This document shows positions 51,301 to 61,400 of a DNA stretch of 64,000 bases, one piece after another (the stretch's first letter is position 1; every line of letters starts with the position of its first letter). The stretch comes from Cloeon dipterum (lineage: Eukaryota; Arthropoda; Insecta; Ephemeroptera; Baetidae). Where the stretch lies: assembly GCF_949628265.1 (NCBI RefSeq), contig NC_088788.1, positions 18,414,001 through 18,478,000 on the forward strand. Reading direction: 5' to 3'. Both the position numbers and the translations under genes were made by a program. The notes beneath the pieces are model-generated. The model made no database searches, was not told the origin of the DNA, and worked only from the letters and a program-made list of their open reading frames with translations.

Positions 51301-51951
51301 CGGAATAAATCGCATTGGAAATTAAACAAACGAGAAAAAATTTAAAAATCTTCCCTTATTTCTTGTTTGTTTTCTTGTTTGTATATTATTTTGATACAAG
51401 AAATTTCAACGTAAACGAAAATTGTTCTTTAAATTTAAAAGATTAACCTGCGTGTATTTTTTTAATGATCCTGTTTATAAGAAGAGAAAAACGACAGTAA
51501 TGTAGGAAAATGAGCTCACTTGAATTGGTCTAAACCAGCAATTAATTCTTGGAAAACAATAAGAACCCGATCAGCAGTACACTTCACGAGTCACGCAGGT
51601 TGCATAACTGAAGCTTAAAATGCAAGAAAGAATTGCATTTAGGTAAAATGCATGAACTTCAATAGTAAAATAAGATCCGTGTGTACTATATATTTGTTTG
51701 AATTACGATATTAAAAAATCTATTCATGTTTAAAATGAAAAGTGCTCCGAAAGCGCAAAAAGCCGCTGCAAATTCAATCATCTGATATCAAAACCAAACT
51801 TAAATTTTTAAAATAATAAAAAAAATTTCGCTACAAAGCGATACAAAGTGATGAAAAAACTCACTTCGAATTTGTGCGCCCGCCTGGCGTGCACTGCGTC
51901 GAAGAGGCAGAGGAAGGCGGCCAGGCCGCAGCAAAGGGCCGCTGGCCGCAT
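18279..51951 (-). CDS. ADAMTS-family secreted metalloprotease, 22 exons
   Basis: Exons (transcript order): 51865-51951, 33968-34055, 28638-28850, 27690-27868, 26984-27199, 24013-24252, 22641-22911, 22417-22522, 22222-22356, 22054-22160, 21756-21898, 21505-21704, 21379-21445, 21196-21313, 21015-21123, 20348-20522, 20102-20287, 19927-20038, 19207-19364, 18971-19145, 18447-18539, 18279-18397. About 1098 residues. Signal peptide 1-24. Propeptide with seven consecutive Arg (exon 3), Cys243 as possible cysteine switch and furin-like KREKR (250-254). Reprolysin domain from ~302 with zinc motif HEIGHNLGMRHD (462-473) and Met-turn FIMSP (Met488). Then a disintegrin-like region (~510-600), an atypical TSP1 (624-684), a Cys-rich module, a second TSP1-like stretch (~828-880), another Cys-rich part, a linker and a hydrophobic C-terminus. 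Such enzymes cut extracellular matrix proteins. The active site is intact. It may be orthologous to fly AdamTS-A or stall, which I could not decide. The last exon is the least certain. Confidence 0.92.
19365..19926 (-). other. Intron between two Cys-rich ADAMTS exons
   Basis: AT-rich GT-AG intron. Nothing else is visible in it. Confidence 0.75.
20523..21014 (-). other. ADAMTS intron with a GC-richer core
   Basis: GT-AG intron. The section 20730-20880 is less AT-rich than the rest, with cgtacacgtgtacg as a short palindrome. No gene is visible. Confidence 0.7.
22912..24012 (-). other. ADAMTS intron 6
   Basis: GT-AG intron between the first catalytic exon and the exon starting VQLLYHD. AT-rich, with a GC-richer patch near 23150-23350. 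No coding sequence recognised. Confidence 0.75.
24253..26983 (-). other. ADAMTS intron 5 with GA/CpG-rich blocks
   Basis: GT-AG intron of about 2.7 kb. The part 24880-25400 is rich in CpG and CT/GA runs (ctctctcttgctctttctcgc near 25130), and 26100-26560 is also GC-richer. Open frames there lack similarity. These could be regulatory DNA; the rest is AT-rich. Confidence 0.6.
24880..25400. promoter_or_regulatory. Candidate intronic regulatory block with GAGA-like runs
   Basis: CpG-rich DNA containing gcgcgcgcgtgtgtg and several GAGAG/CTCTC runs inside otherwise AT-rich intron. GAGAG is the core bound by the insect GAGA factor. Regulatory function is inference from composition only. Confidence 0.25.
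27200..27689 (-). other. ADAMTS intron 4
   Basis: GT-AG intron, AT-rich, no gene visible. Its exon-side 150 nt is GC-richer and keeps an open frame by chance. Confidence 0.7.
27869..28637 (-). other. ADAMTS intron 3
   Basis: GT-AG intron. The donor GTGAGC follows the codon pair for Ser-Ser in exon 3, and the acceptor precedes NVVDDGLLVL. Its interior is AT-rich, with no further feature. Confidence 0.7.
28916..29280 (+). repeat. Dispersed repeat family R1, copy 1
   Basis: About 360 nt. Shared landmarks in order: aatccttg, an A/T-rich gap, cttttcaaat, a tattttatttcacaac segment, gatctcgacgagag followed by aatcgaaatctgccaag, then tgtatagcaa and gtcctctttt. It is followed directly by copy 2 in the same orientation. 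No open frame spans it, so it looks non-autonomous. Confidence 0.65.
29281..29640 (+). repeat. Dispersed repeat family R1, copy 2 (tandem to copy 1)
   Basis: Starts aaagaggattgatgctgc and aatccttgttgcc, then shows agaagccaaat, gtggctgca, the attctattttattt segment, gacttcgacgagagg plus aatcgaaatatgccaag, and finally gtagcaaggtcctttttt. The order matches copies 1, 4 and 5. Confidence 0.65.
32150..32395. repeat. Long inverted repeat / foldback element
   Basis: Left arm 32185-32238 and right arm 32310-32363 are reverse complements over 54 nt with four mismatches, all transitions. The spacer is 71 nt. Weaker complementarity continues outward to accaatc (32161) and gattggt (32381). It may be a foldback transposon remnant or a hairpin RNA. 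No open frame of note is present. Confidence 0.85.
33968..34055 (-). other. ADAMTS exon 2 (start of the propeptide)
   Basis: Encodes VTEQNLKRLLTTHEWKNLF and on to FRRD, bounded by TTTCAG and a GTATGT donor. It is in phase with the distant signal-peptide exon and with exon 3 (EPEFLKRV). Its small size and isolation make it easy to miss. The linkage rests on phase and protein order, without transcript evidence. Confidence 0.75.
41800..42220. promoter_or_regulatory. GC-rich intronic island
   Basis: CpG-rich sequence inside the AT-rich ADAMTS intron 1. The composition shift could mark an enhancer or an unannotated exon. The 139-codon minus-strand frame here has no recognisable motif. Confidence 0.2.
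46090..46420. promoter_or_regulatory. GC-rich intronic island
   Basis: CpG-rich block with gcggccgtgacgcgtccgg near 46140 and sharp borders with AT-rich DNA on both sides. A regulatory role is inferred from composition only. Confidence 0.2.
46635..46960 (+). repeat. Dispersed repeat family R1, copy 3 (diverged)
   Basis: Keeps gatctcaacgagag plus aatcgaa and a tttttaattgtagc segment in the expected order. The flanks are poorly conserved. This is the most diverged member and the least certain. Confidence 0.4.
47930..48500. promoter_or_regulatory. GC-rich intronic island with homeodomain-type AT motifs
   Basis: The most striking composition change in the intron: cggcccggtcggccgtggcg and cgcagccgcagccgccgc beside gcattaatcg and gattaattgg, which look like homeodomain sites. 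The 91-codon frame from 47974 has no similarity. It could be a developmental enhancer. Confidence 0.3.
50440..50860. promoter_or_regulatory. GC-rich intronic island
   Basis: CpG-rich block (ccgcggacacggaaaacgcg near 50590), within 1.5 kb of the ADAMTS first exon. Its 156-codon minus-strand frame carries no recognisable motif. It could be promoter-proximal regulatory DNA. Confidence 0.25.
51865..51951 (-). other. ADAMTS exon 1, signal-peptide exon
   Basis: From ATG at 51951 it encodes MRPAALCCGLAAFLCLF and on to HARRAHKFE, followed by the donor GTGAGT. It is a typical signal peptide with probable cleavage near AVHA. It ends in phase 0, matching exon 2, which begins with a codon boundary. The assignment to the ADAMTS gene is by strand, phase and lack of another candidate. 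Confidence 0.7.
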
Positions 51952-52320
51952 GTCGGCTGGGGGGCTGGGCAGCCTCAGTCAGGGGGTCGTCATCGGCGTC
52001 CTGTGCTTGCCGTCAGCGCATCGTGTTCCGTGTAGGCGCGTGCGATCCTGCCGAGGACCGACAACCGACTGCTCCGCTCTCTGCTCTCGGTGCCTATGCC
52101 TGGCTGCCTGGCTGGCTGCTCCCACGCTCAGCTGCTGATGTCTCGCGATCTGCTGCTCGCTCGCTGCCTGCGTAAACGCTCTCGCTGTCCGCCGAGGTGC
52201 AAACACCTTCCGCTCTTGGCTGGTTGGACTTTTGATTACGTTTTGTCTGGTTTTCAGGGGACGTCGGCCCCACTGTTTCATTCCCTCGCACGCTGGCAAA
52301 ATGATTTTGTCAAATAGATA
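51952..52320 (-). promoter_or_regulatory. Probable promoter and 5' UTR of the ADAMTS gene
   Basis: A GC-rich block directly upstream of the signal-peptide exon, with abrupt return to AT-rich DNA near 52310. It carries a 106-codon minus-strand frame (51979-52299) that ends before the ADAMTS ATG, so translation of it would be an upstream ORF. I found no TATA box. Confidence 0.4.
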
Positions 52321-52469
52321 AAAGTGTTGTTAAGTTTAATGTTAAAAACCGAATTAAAGAGTAATAACTATATTGCTAATATTTTTAAAACAATAAAATT
52401 AATTGCACGTGTGAAACTTTTATTCATTTAATATTAGTGTTTGATTGATACATTTTATTTCATTTTGTA

Positions 52470-52830
52470 AAGGGATGTGGTACTAAAAACCCTCTGAAAT
52501 CCTTCTTGCCAAAATGCAAATGTAAACTAATATCCCTTCTAGGATTTATTTAAAGCCAAAATTGATCTCAGCAGCACAGTAATTTTTTACTAAAGCGTTT
52601 TCAAATTTAGTATGCTTTTCAATGGCAATTAGTAGGACTTGAAATCTTATTATTTCACAACAAAGAGTTTTCCCAAAAATTGAAGAGATCTCGACGAGAG
52701 GAGTCTAAATCTGCCAAGCACTAAACTTTGGGAGAAAATTGATAAAAAAATTTATTTTAAATTGTATAGCAACGTCCTCTTTTGTTTGTTGCAGCTATTA
52801 AAACAAATTGTTTTTAAACTAAAAATTTGA
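52470..52830 (+). repeat. Dispersed repeat family R1, copy 4
   Basis: Shows aatccttcttgcc, aaagccaaaattgatc, agcagcacagtaatttttt, gcttttcaat, the tattatttcacaacaaagag segment, gatctcgacgagagg with aatctgccaagcac, and gtatagcaacgtcctctttt. One of the best-preserved copies. Confidence 0.65.
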
Positions 52831-54139
52831 CTAACTATTTTTTTGCCGATAATATTCTCGCAATTTTTATTCTAACGGAGTTCATGCCTCCATGAAAAAG
52901 ATGACATTAAGCAAATTTTAAAATCTTTAAATAATTGAAAAAATTCTAAATTACTTTGATTATTAAAGTAATCATTAAAATAACTAAATTGCATTTGTGA
53001 TGTCAAAGATGACGATAAATGGTCATAATAGCAATTTAAAATAGCTTTCTTTTAAAGTGGCCTAAATAGTAAAGAAAATGGCCTCAATTAAATGGGTCAA
53101 AGAGGCGGCATAATGACTTTGGGGAATTGAATTTATTACCTCTGGTAAAGTTCAGTTAAAGTGCACACTAAATTTATTGTTTTAAAGGTCAGCTAAAAGG
53201 CCAATCCAACAAGTTAATTCGTTTCAATGAATTTCACTCATTTCACATGCGAGTGAGTTTCACCAGAGCTCTACAAAAATTTATTTTTCATACCATTTGA
53301 AAATGGATTGTTTAATTTAAGAAATGTTTATAAAAATATTGTCTGGAATTTAAATTCAACGTGTAAGAAAGCACCTTGTTGGGATTGATGGGTATTCCTT
53401 AAGTAAATCCCTCAAATTCGTTGTATGCCTTTATTTATGCCTCGGTAATTTGGACTGTAACATTATAAAAATTCAATAAGAATAACATTGAATCATGCAT
53501 TAAAATTATATACAACTAAAATAGTCGAAATAAATATCACAATTCATTAATAATAAATTAAAACAAACAGACCTACCCCGTTAATCCGGGTCAGTCAATT
53601 ATAATATGACTCAACAGAATATATGTTCTCAATTGCACTGACGAGCACTATAAAATACAATATTTATTATTAAAACTAACATCGAGGCACTTACAAGAAA
53701 TAATTTAATGTCACTCATTCTTGCAATGAAAGTTATTGAGCGAAATTATTCACAAACGTCTGCGGCGAGGGTGTATATAACGTTTCACGCAAGGGTGAAG
53801 TGCCACTGCCACTAAGGAAAGGTTCACAAATCAGGAAAAGGTGGAGGAGAGTGCCACCTATTGGCAGGCACTTCAGGATTCTTCAGTAATTTTTCGAAAT
53901 ATTTCAAATCACAGAGCAATGTGGTGGAGTATTTTTTCTCAAATGCAATGATTGAAAACGGTGGCAATTTCCGGAGTTTTCAAGAATAAATAACCAAACG
54001 CTGGACAAGAGAGTTTTTTTATCAACTGTCCACCATATTTGCTAAACCCCATGTTATCATAACTAGTTGCTTTCTTCTGCAATATCAACAAAAACTTTCA
54101 AATGAGATGATATTTATAGAAAATAGAAATGGAAAGTAT

Positions 54140-54900
54140 GACGAAATCGGCCATGCGCACGATTTTGCCTTTTTGCATAAGCAGAAATCAAAAGATTGTG
54201 TTCGCAGAAGGCGATTTGTGTGCGTATAGGCAGCACGCCGAGCACGCCTTGGTGCACACACCGCGGTCGCCGGCAGGAAAAAAAGCCGAAAAAGCTGCTG
54301 CAACCGCGCGCGCCGAGTGGCAGGCAGCTCGAATCTCGTCTGATGCAAAACGCAAAAAGGTTCCCACGAAACCGGCGGCGTGCAAGAAAGTTGTAAATTC
54401 ACGAGACACATATCGAATCACACAAACCAGGAAATAAAAAGGGCGAAGCACGATCCGAAAAGCGGACGCGGAGAAAATAAGGCCCGGCCCGCAGCCGAAA
54501 TATTTTTGTGCAGAAAAGTGCGTGGTCCGCATTCGCGAGTTTAATGGTTCCGAGGCAAACAACAACATCAAGCGAGTGAGCACAATTATTTATGCGTTTC
54601 AAGAAGAGAAAAACACGCGCAAACTTTCTCCGCGCGCGCAAATGCGTTTTTGTCCCGATCTCGCGCGCGCGAGATGAGAAAAGCAGACTCGGTTCCCATG
54701 ACACTTGCCAGCAGCCGTTTAGTCTTTTACATAATGCAATTTGGCGAGATCCGTCGACGACGCCAGAGAAAAGTGCAAGAGCGGGAAAAATGGAGCACGA
54801 TTATTATACAATGCGGTTTGTGGCACTTGAACCGACGCGTCTTTTCGGCACTTTGCGTAATTACGCTCCGTTTACGACACTTGCATGCGAAAATAAAATC
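54140..54900. promoter_or_regulatory. CpG-rich intergenic island
   Basis: GC-rich for about 750 nt, with alternating CG runs (cgcgcgcgcgag near 54661). Overlapping open frames occur on both strands, as expected in such sequence, but none has recognisable motifs. It lies about 2.2-2.9 kb upstream of the ADAMTS first exon and might be a distal regulatory element. Confidence 0.25.
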
Positions 54901-56864
54901 TCTAGACAAGATGTTTCCCTCTTTGTGGAGCAATAATTAGCTGCCATTTTCTTGCTAAATGACATATTTAAGCCGATCATGCCAAAAACATATTGCAGTG
55001 AAATTTGACACATTTCTCACTGAAAAGAGCGAAGATTCAAGTGTGTTGATAGAGTTGTAAATAAGAAAGTGGCATATTTGTTTAAAAAAACATAATTAGA
55101 AATTCTGAATCTCAGGATTAATCAGCAAACAGAATTAGGAAATTACTTCAAAAGAAAAAAGGAAATACTCACATGGACACACGCAGGTAATTTATGATAT
55201 TTAAAATTCGTCAATCGTCTCCTCTTTTCGACTTTTGCTCGGCAAAGAGTGAAACTATGTTTTCAACGATCGCTGATTCAGAACTATATCTACAGCTGAT
55301 ACTGCGAATATCAATTTAGTTTTATATGAGGCCCGAGAAGATGAATTTTAGTGCTCTGAATATTAGAGACGGTTATCGACTATTTTTTATAAGCCATTGG
55401 AAGATCAAATGAGCGTAAATATCATTCAAATTTTAACTTGAAACCGTTTAAAACTCGGCCAATAACAGTAAATCGGCTGAAAGCACGAAATAGTGTTTCG
55501 CGTCAGGATATTACTCTCACGATTTATTTTTTAATGAGATTTCTTAGCCTGAAATTATTTTTGAACGGATTTATAGTCATGATTATTTTTACCACGTGAT
55601 TAGTAAAGTCATAGTTTCAGTGTATTTTTTATATTTTTTCTTCGTAATAAAAATCCAGCATAGTTAGTTGCTACTCTTGATCATTTTAAATAATTCCCAT
55701 AATTACGCGACTCGGAAAAATCTCGTGCCTTTTCCGTTTCGATGGCAGTCAAGAAGGGCAAATACTAAAAAAAAGGTTAAGGAAGTTACGATTCTTATAT
55801 AGTTGTGATAAAAACGGGCTTCAAGTCATAAAAACAGAGAAAAAAAATCATTCAAAGTTTTCTTTGTTAAAATTTTACAATTCAGAAAAAATAAAAATTG
55901 AACAATCCTCCAATTCCAATTCAAAAATAGGCGTGCATTCCGTGCAAGAAAATCCCTTGGCAAATGGCAATTTCATCAAGATTTCGTCAAAAACCTAATT
56001 TTTTTTAGGAAATTGCCATTTTTATAAAAAAAATTGGCCCAAAGGGTGTATAAGAATCCATGTAAATCTGCTCAGGAACCACAAAAAGTCTAAAAGTAGT
56101 AATTTTTGTGAAAAAAAACTCGAAATTTCACAGCCCTAGAAATGTTATAAGTTTATAAAAATTTAATTTTTATTGACTTTCTGATACTGTTTATGTACTA
56201 TGAACAAAACTTTTTCTTCAGCCCAGCATGATTCTTTCCTTCCTTTTAAATCCAAACAATCTCTTGCAGAAAAACATTTTTATTTTTTCTCCTTTCATTT
56301 ATCTTATCAACTCTGAAATAAAGTGCACGTTTCTTCTGATGAACTCTCTCCCTTTCGATTCACTTGTGCATGGAAGGAAGTGCTGCGCCACCACCCACAC
56401 AATAAAGCCGAAAAACTCATCATTTTTTCCGCTAAGCGCTTAATGAAGCATTTCAAGCGTGCTTCGATTGCATGGCACGATAGTGAACTTGACTCTCTAT
56501 GCTCCGCATGTCCGCCCGCGCCACTCTTTTTCACTTGGCAGGGGCAGCTAAGCGTTGCACATCGAATTGAAATTTAGCTTTTTTGACGCCGATCGAATAT
56601 GCAAAAATAATGTTATCACAATCAGGCGTGGCTAATAAGAGGCACGTCAGGCAAAAAGTGAAGGTACCGGATATTCCAAAGCACGCAGATCGATTTCGGC
56701 ATTGTAATATTCACCGGCGCAAAAGCTTTTTAATCAGAATCGGAATGTCGATGGTGCAACACAGAACAAAAAAACATGCCCCTAGGTTTTGGCACAATTC
56801 ATGCCGTTATTTTGCAATACATAGCCACCGTAAACGATCAATTTCCCCTCCTTTACGACGTATA

Positions 56865-57080
56865 ACTAGTCTTAAAGAGGATTAATACTGCAAAGCCCTG
56901 CGAAATCCTTGTTGCTAATTTGCATTAATTCCCTAAGGATTCAGTTGAAAGCCAAAACTGACCAAAGAAGCACTGTATTTTTTTTTAGTTAAGTGGCTGC
57001 TAAAGTGAGCAATGCTTTTCAAATGGTTAAGAGCATTGTCTACTTTCTTTAAATCCTTTTTATTTCACAACAAAAGTTCC
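56865..57080 (+). repeat. Dispersed repeat family R1, copy 5 (3' truncated)
   Basis: Starts aaagaggattaatactgc and has aatccttgttgc, gaaagccaaaactgacc, agcactgtattttt, gtggctgc, gcttttcaaatggt and the tttatttcacaac segment. It then loses similarity before the gatctcgacgagag core. Confidence 0.6.
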
Positions 57081-57740
57081 CGTGCAATTATTTGATTTGA
57101 TTGTGAAAACAATCCTTTAAAGAAATGTAAGTTCCTCAAAATTGAAACCATAAAAGAAAATAATCTTGACGTGAAACTAAAATAATTACACACTTATCCT
57201 AGAAATTTCAGCTAATTTATACGGTTTTAGAGTTTTTGGAATCGATTGATGGTTTTAAATATAGTTCAAATGGCTTAAAATTGCATGAATCATGCTCAAT
57301 TGATGGTCCCGCAACGATTTGAAGCAAAGGAAAATAGAATGTCGCAGCCCCAATCAAGTCGAGTTCAATAAGGGGTTTTGCAGTTGGGAAATGAAACGAA
57401 AGAATTCAAATTTATTTTCTCAATTTTAATAAATAAGCATCAACTACAAATATTTTCATTATTTTTGGTGCACACAAATCTTTTGAAAAACAAGTAACTC
57501 CTTGCAGACACCAAGAATTGCATTGTGTAAGTCGATAAAATGTAATTTTCCACAACGGAGAGTAAAAAGAAGTGGAAAAAGAGAACAAATCGTAAGAATA
57601 ATTACGTGTATGGCACCCTGGTTGACACAGAGTTTTCGGAACAAAGAGAGACGTCTTTTTCTTTTCATTTCATAAAACAACAGAAAAATAAAATTCAAAG
57701 AGAAACATACAAAAATACATTGGCCCACTGAAGGTATTTA

Positions 57741-57768
57741 AGACAGAGATAGAGAGAGAGAGAGAGAA
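57741..57768. repeat. (GA)n-rich microsatellite
   Basis: A near-perfect GA dinucleotide run, continuing loosely to about 57795. Confidence 0.9.
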
Positions 57769-58225
57769 ATAGATAGCTGGAGATAATGAGAGAGTACGAG
57801 GTTTCGCTCATCGTGTATCCCAATCTGGAATAAATATATATGTATTATCGTTTTTCAATTTCTATCACACATCTGTTCAACACAAGAGAGAGATGATGCA
57901 GTTTCCATGTATATTTGAAGTAATTGAAAACGTTCGGCAGCAGATAAGTGAAAGTGAAATTCCTTGTATACAACACTGTCCCCTTTCGGTTCGTGTAATT
58001 TCTGCTTTGTGTTACCTTCTAAGAATCTAAAAACATTACAGCCATAGATACAACGCTATTTCATTTATGAACATTCTGCCCACAGAGCGAATCAACTGGG
58101 TAAATTGCGAAAATAAAATAGTTGAACGTATCGTCGTCGTCACAAATATATTTAGCATCAATATTTTTTTTCAATATTTACTATTATTTACAAGAAAAGG
58201 ACCATCTTCGTCGTTCTCCCCGTCA

Positions 58226-58269
58226 GGGGGCGGGGGTTTCTGGCTGGGTGGGCGATTGGGTGGGTGGGG
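58226..58269 (+). other. G-quadruplex-forming candidate
   Basis: Seven or more runs of at least three G within 44 nt (58226-30, 58232-36, 58246-48, 58250-52, 58258-60, 58262-64, 58266-69) with loops of 1-9 nt. It lies about 180 nt beyond the stop codon of the BAZ2-like gene and on its non-transcript strand, so the mRNA would be C-rich here. Confidence 0.7.
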
Positions 58270-58446
58270 TAGGTTAACAAAGGAAAAGATAGCGCGGTGT
58301 GTTAAAACGAGCACCTTCTGTGGCGGTGCACCAAGGCATGACCAATCATTCTGTCGATCCTAAAATTCTGCGCGTTCGTTCCAGTATTTGTTTTTTTTGT
58401 ATCACTACCCCGAGTCGTCCGGCTGCGACGCCCGGGGTCGCTTTCC

Positions 58447-61400
58447 TCAGTGTTGATTGCCGTTCCAGAGTTCGATCCAGCGCGCCTCGAAGAACGAGCG
58501 CATGCTGTGCCCGGCTTTGCCCACCGGCGAGTCGTCCTCGTTGAACGTTTCACAGTTGTTGAAGATCACTCGGACATCGGCGCAGAATTCCTCTCGCCCT
58601 TTGTATCTGCAAAAGAACGAGACACGAGAGGTCAGTGACCTGCTCTGCATGGCACGTGAGCCACGAGCCTCCATTTTTGTTTCTTGGAAACTTGAAAAAT
58701 TGCAAATCACACAACCCTGAGACGCGATATGTTTAAAATGTTCGCCTTTCGCAGGTGTCCCTCGTGCTCATAAGGAAACTTTTAGGGTTAGACGTTTTAA
58801 TTTCTAATGAAATGTTTTAAATCGTGTGATACCAATCAAATTAAGGGGCAATTTTTTGATTTGACAGTTTTTAAGTATTGAAGCTCCTTTTAGTTTTTAT
58901 TTGGATAAGGGTGAAAATTTTTAGGTAATTTCTCTACTCAAATAACACAATCGATCGGTAGTTCGGTTTTTATTTTCCGGAAAAGTTTCTAAGATTTTAG
59001 ATTTTCTCCAGTTTATTAAAGGTTTGAATAATTATTATTTTAATAATTCTGAGCTGACTACTAAGTCATGTAGCTTCATTTTTGTTACTAGGAAAAAAAA
59101 TTTTTGACTCACTGATCGAATTGTCTAAATACCAATATTTCTTTATCATTCAATCAATTTTGAAATATTAGGCAATTATCTAAACATTTCCATAAATTGC
59201 TATTATCACCAAACATAAAAATTTCACCCACTGTCTGGGTTTCACGTCAGGAAAGGCATCACGAAATTCAACAGTTTTGCTAAAAAATAAAACGTCAAAC
59301 CCTAAGAATCAGAAAAAAAGCAAATAATAATAATAATAATCTCATGGTAGTTTCTTTATGTTCGGAAAATTAAATTATTAACACCACCTGGCGTGCGGGA
59401 AACCACTTGAATTCTGCTTTCTAAAAATGTCAATAAAATCAATTCTATTAAAGATCTATTCAATGTGGTTTTTAGCCGCAAAAGTGGACACTCAAATTAT
59501 CATTTTGCTGCCAATCCTATTGAAAATCCAATTGGAAGGAAGCAAATTTTAAAATATTCGTATTAATTTATTATGCAAGTAATTTTTAATTTTGTAATAA
59601 TAATTATGAAAATCATTAGGGCGGTCGGAGCAGATTATCCATAGATCGCTTAAACATCCATTTGCAAATTTTGAGCACTTGTGTTCTGATTTCGGATTTT
59701 CAGTGTTAAAACTGTTAAAATAATTCCACTGTTACCTGCAAGGGAATTTCTGGAACATAAGATTAAGCCAATAGCGTTATTTTTAATATGTTAAATTGGA
59801 AAATTAAATCTCAAGTTAGCATTAGATTTTTTTCCTAGTTAGAACGACCAGGAATTGAAACATAAAACTTTTGACTTCAATGAAAAATTTATAATCAATT
59901 TTCTGGCCGCAAAATTTAGCAAAAATATCTCATTCCTCTAGGCATTTAATTTTCCTTTTTAACACATAGTAAACTTAAATAAAACTCTCCACACCGGGAA
60001 CACATAACAAATTATAAATCAAAGCTTAAAACTGGCAAATGGATGTCATCTGTAGGCGCTTCTAACCTCAAACACAATGGCTTAACGAGGTCTTGTGCAA
60101 GAGACGAACAATAGCGATGAAAATACGGTCATCCAGCAATTCTTTTAGAGTTAAGAGCTGGATTTGCAATTTGTCATGCTTCTTAAGTAAAATAATCAAT
60201 CATGCACTGGCGCATAATCAATAAAAAAGCCAAGTAAAAAGCCGGCAGGTGGCAAAAATCAAAGCGAGTTAGTCTCTCTGTTTGTTCGCAACTGTCTGCA
60301 GTTAATAAAAGCGTTCAGAGCAAAAGTTAATTCGAACAAATTGTTGCAATTATTTTTGCCAATCCCAGCGATTCACTTGGTTTCAACCAAAAATGAAGGC
60401 TGTGGAATGATCAAGGAAAAATAATCTCAAACAATAATTATGTGGTGTGTGGCGAAGTAAAATTAAACTCAGTCAGGGGCGGGGTTAGGGGGGTTTCAGC
60501 ATTTCAAATCACCCTCCTCAGCTTGCAACGAACTCTGGACTGTCAAAATGAACAAGGCGTACTCCAAGAGATGTAACAAAGTAATAAACTCCAGTAACGA
60601 AAAGAGTATATAAAATTAATCGAGAAAAATGAGCAGCTATTCGACTAAACGAGACAACATTGATAAAGTGGTAGTAGTCACACTCACACTCCTTCTGTGA
60701 GTCGCTTTCTAATTGTGCTGAGATCCATGGGTGATCGGATTATTTTACGGTACGTCGGGAACTGTTTTGTGTTCACCGGCAAGAGGAAGGGCCACGCCTC
60801 ATCGTGCGCCTCCAGCTCGTCCAGCAAAGTCTTGCATGCCGTGAGCTCGCGGGCTAATTTTTTGTTGCGGTCCTTCTTGGCTGGAGGGGAGGCGGAATTG
60901 GCTGGGGTGGACGAGGGGGGGCTCGAGGAGGTGTTTGTGGTGGAGGTGGAAGTGACTGTGGTGGAGGCGGCACCCTCGTAGTCGCCACCGACTACGGAGC
61001 TGCCCTCGGACTCACTCATTTTTGGCCGGCGACCACGCTTTTTCGGGTTCTTCGAGTTGCAGCTGGGGCAGAACCATTTCCCGCGAGGCACCTGCGGACA
61101 AAATCAGAATCCTCAGATTGAAAAATAGAAAGAGAAAAATAACAGTAAAATGATAAAAAAACCGGTAAAACTACTTCGCTGACAACTATTGTTTGGGGAA
61201 AAAAATGTTTGAAAAAAATTACGTTTCAATTCTAATTTGTAGCCACGTTTGAAATTTTATCAGACGAAATGTAGTATCGATAACAAAAAGTTATTGAAAT
61301 TAAAATTTGGACGCAACTTTTGTAAATTCCATTATTTATCATGGTCAATTTTGTAATGCGCAAAAATTCGCCACCAGGAAGTGCTAGAAATTGTGTCGCG

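Larger units (their letters stand above)
34056..51864 (-). other. ADAMTS intron 1, about 17.8 kb
   Basis: Joins the signal-peptide exon to exon 2. Mostly AT-rich, interrupted by several GC/CpG-rich islands (about 34490-34690, 35400-35800, 41800-42220, 44600-45130, 46090-46420, 47930-48500, 50440-50860). It contains one R1 repeat copy. None of the open frames in the islands resembles a known protein. Confidence 0.65.
52321..58446. other. Intergenic region between the ADAMTS and BAZ2-like genes
   Basis: No protein-coding gene is recognisable. Contents: two R1 repeat copies, a CpG-rich block (54140-54900), short microsatellites, a small hairpin near 55960-56020 and a G-rich block at 58226-58269. 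The end nearest 58446 should hold the BAZ2-like 3' UTR. Confidence 0.6.

Noticed and set aside
51979..52299. 106-codon minus-strand frame upstream of the ADAMTS start
   Set aside because: Ends before the signal-peptide ATG in another frame; treated as 5' UTR, at most an upstream ORF.
54085..54940. Several overlapping open frames on both strands upstream of the ADAMTS gene
   Set aside because: Mutually incompatible frames without motifs; explained by CpG-rich composition.
55962..56021. Short 12-base inverted repeat (aaatggcaattt / aaattgccattt)
   Set aside because: Too short and AT-rich to be remarkable; expected by chance in this sequence.
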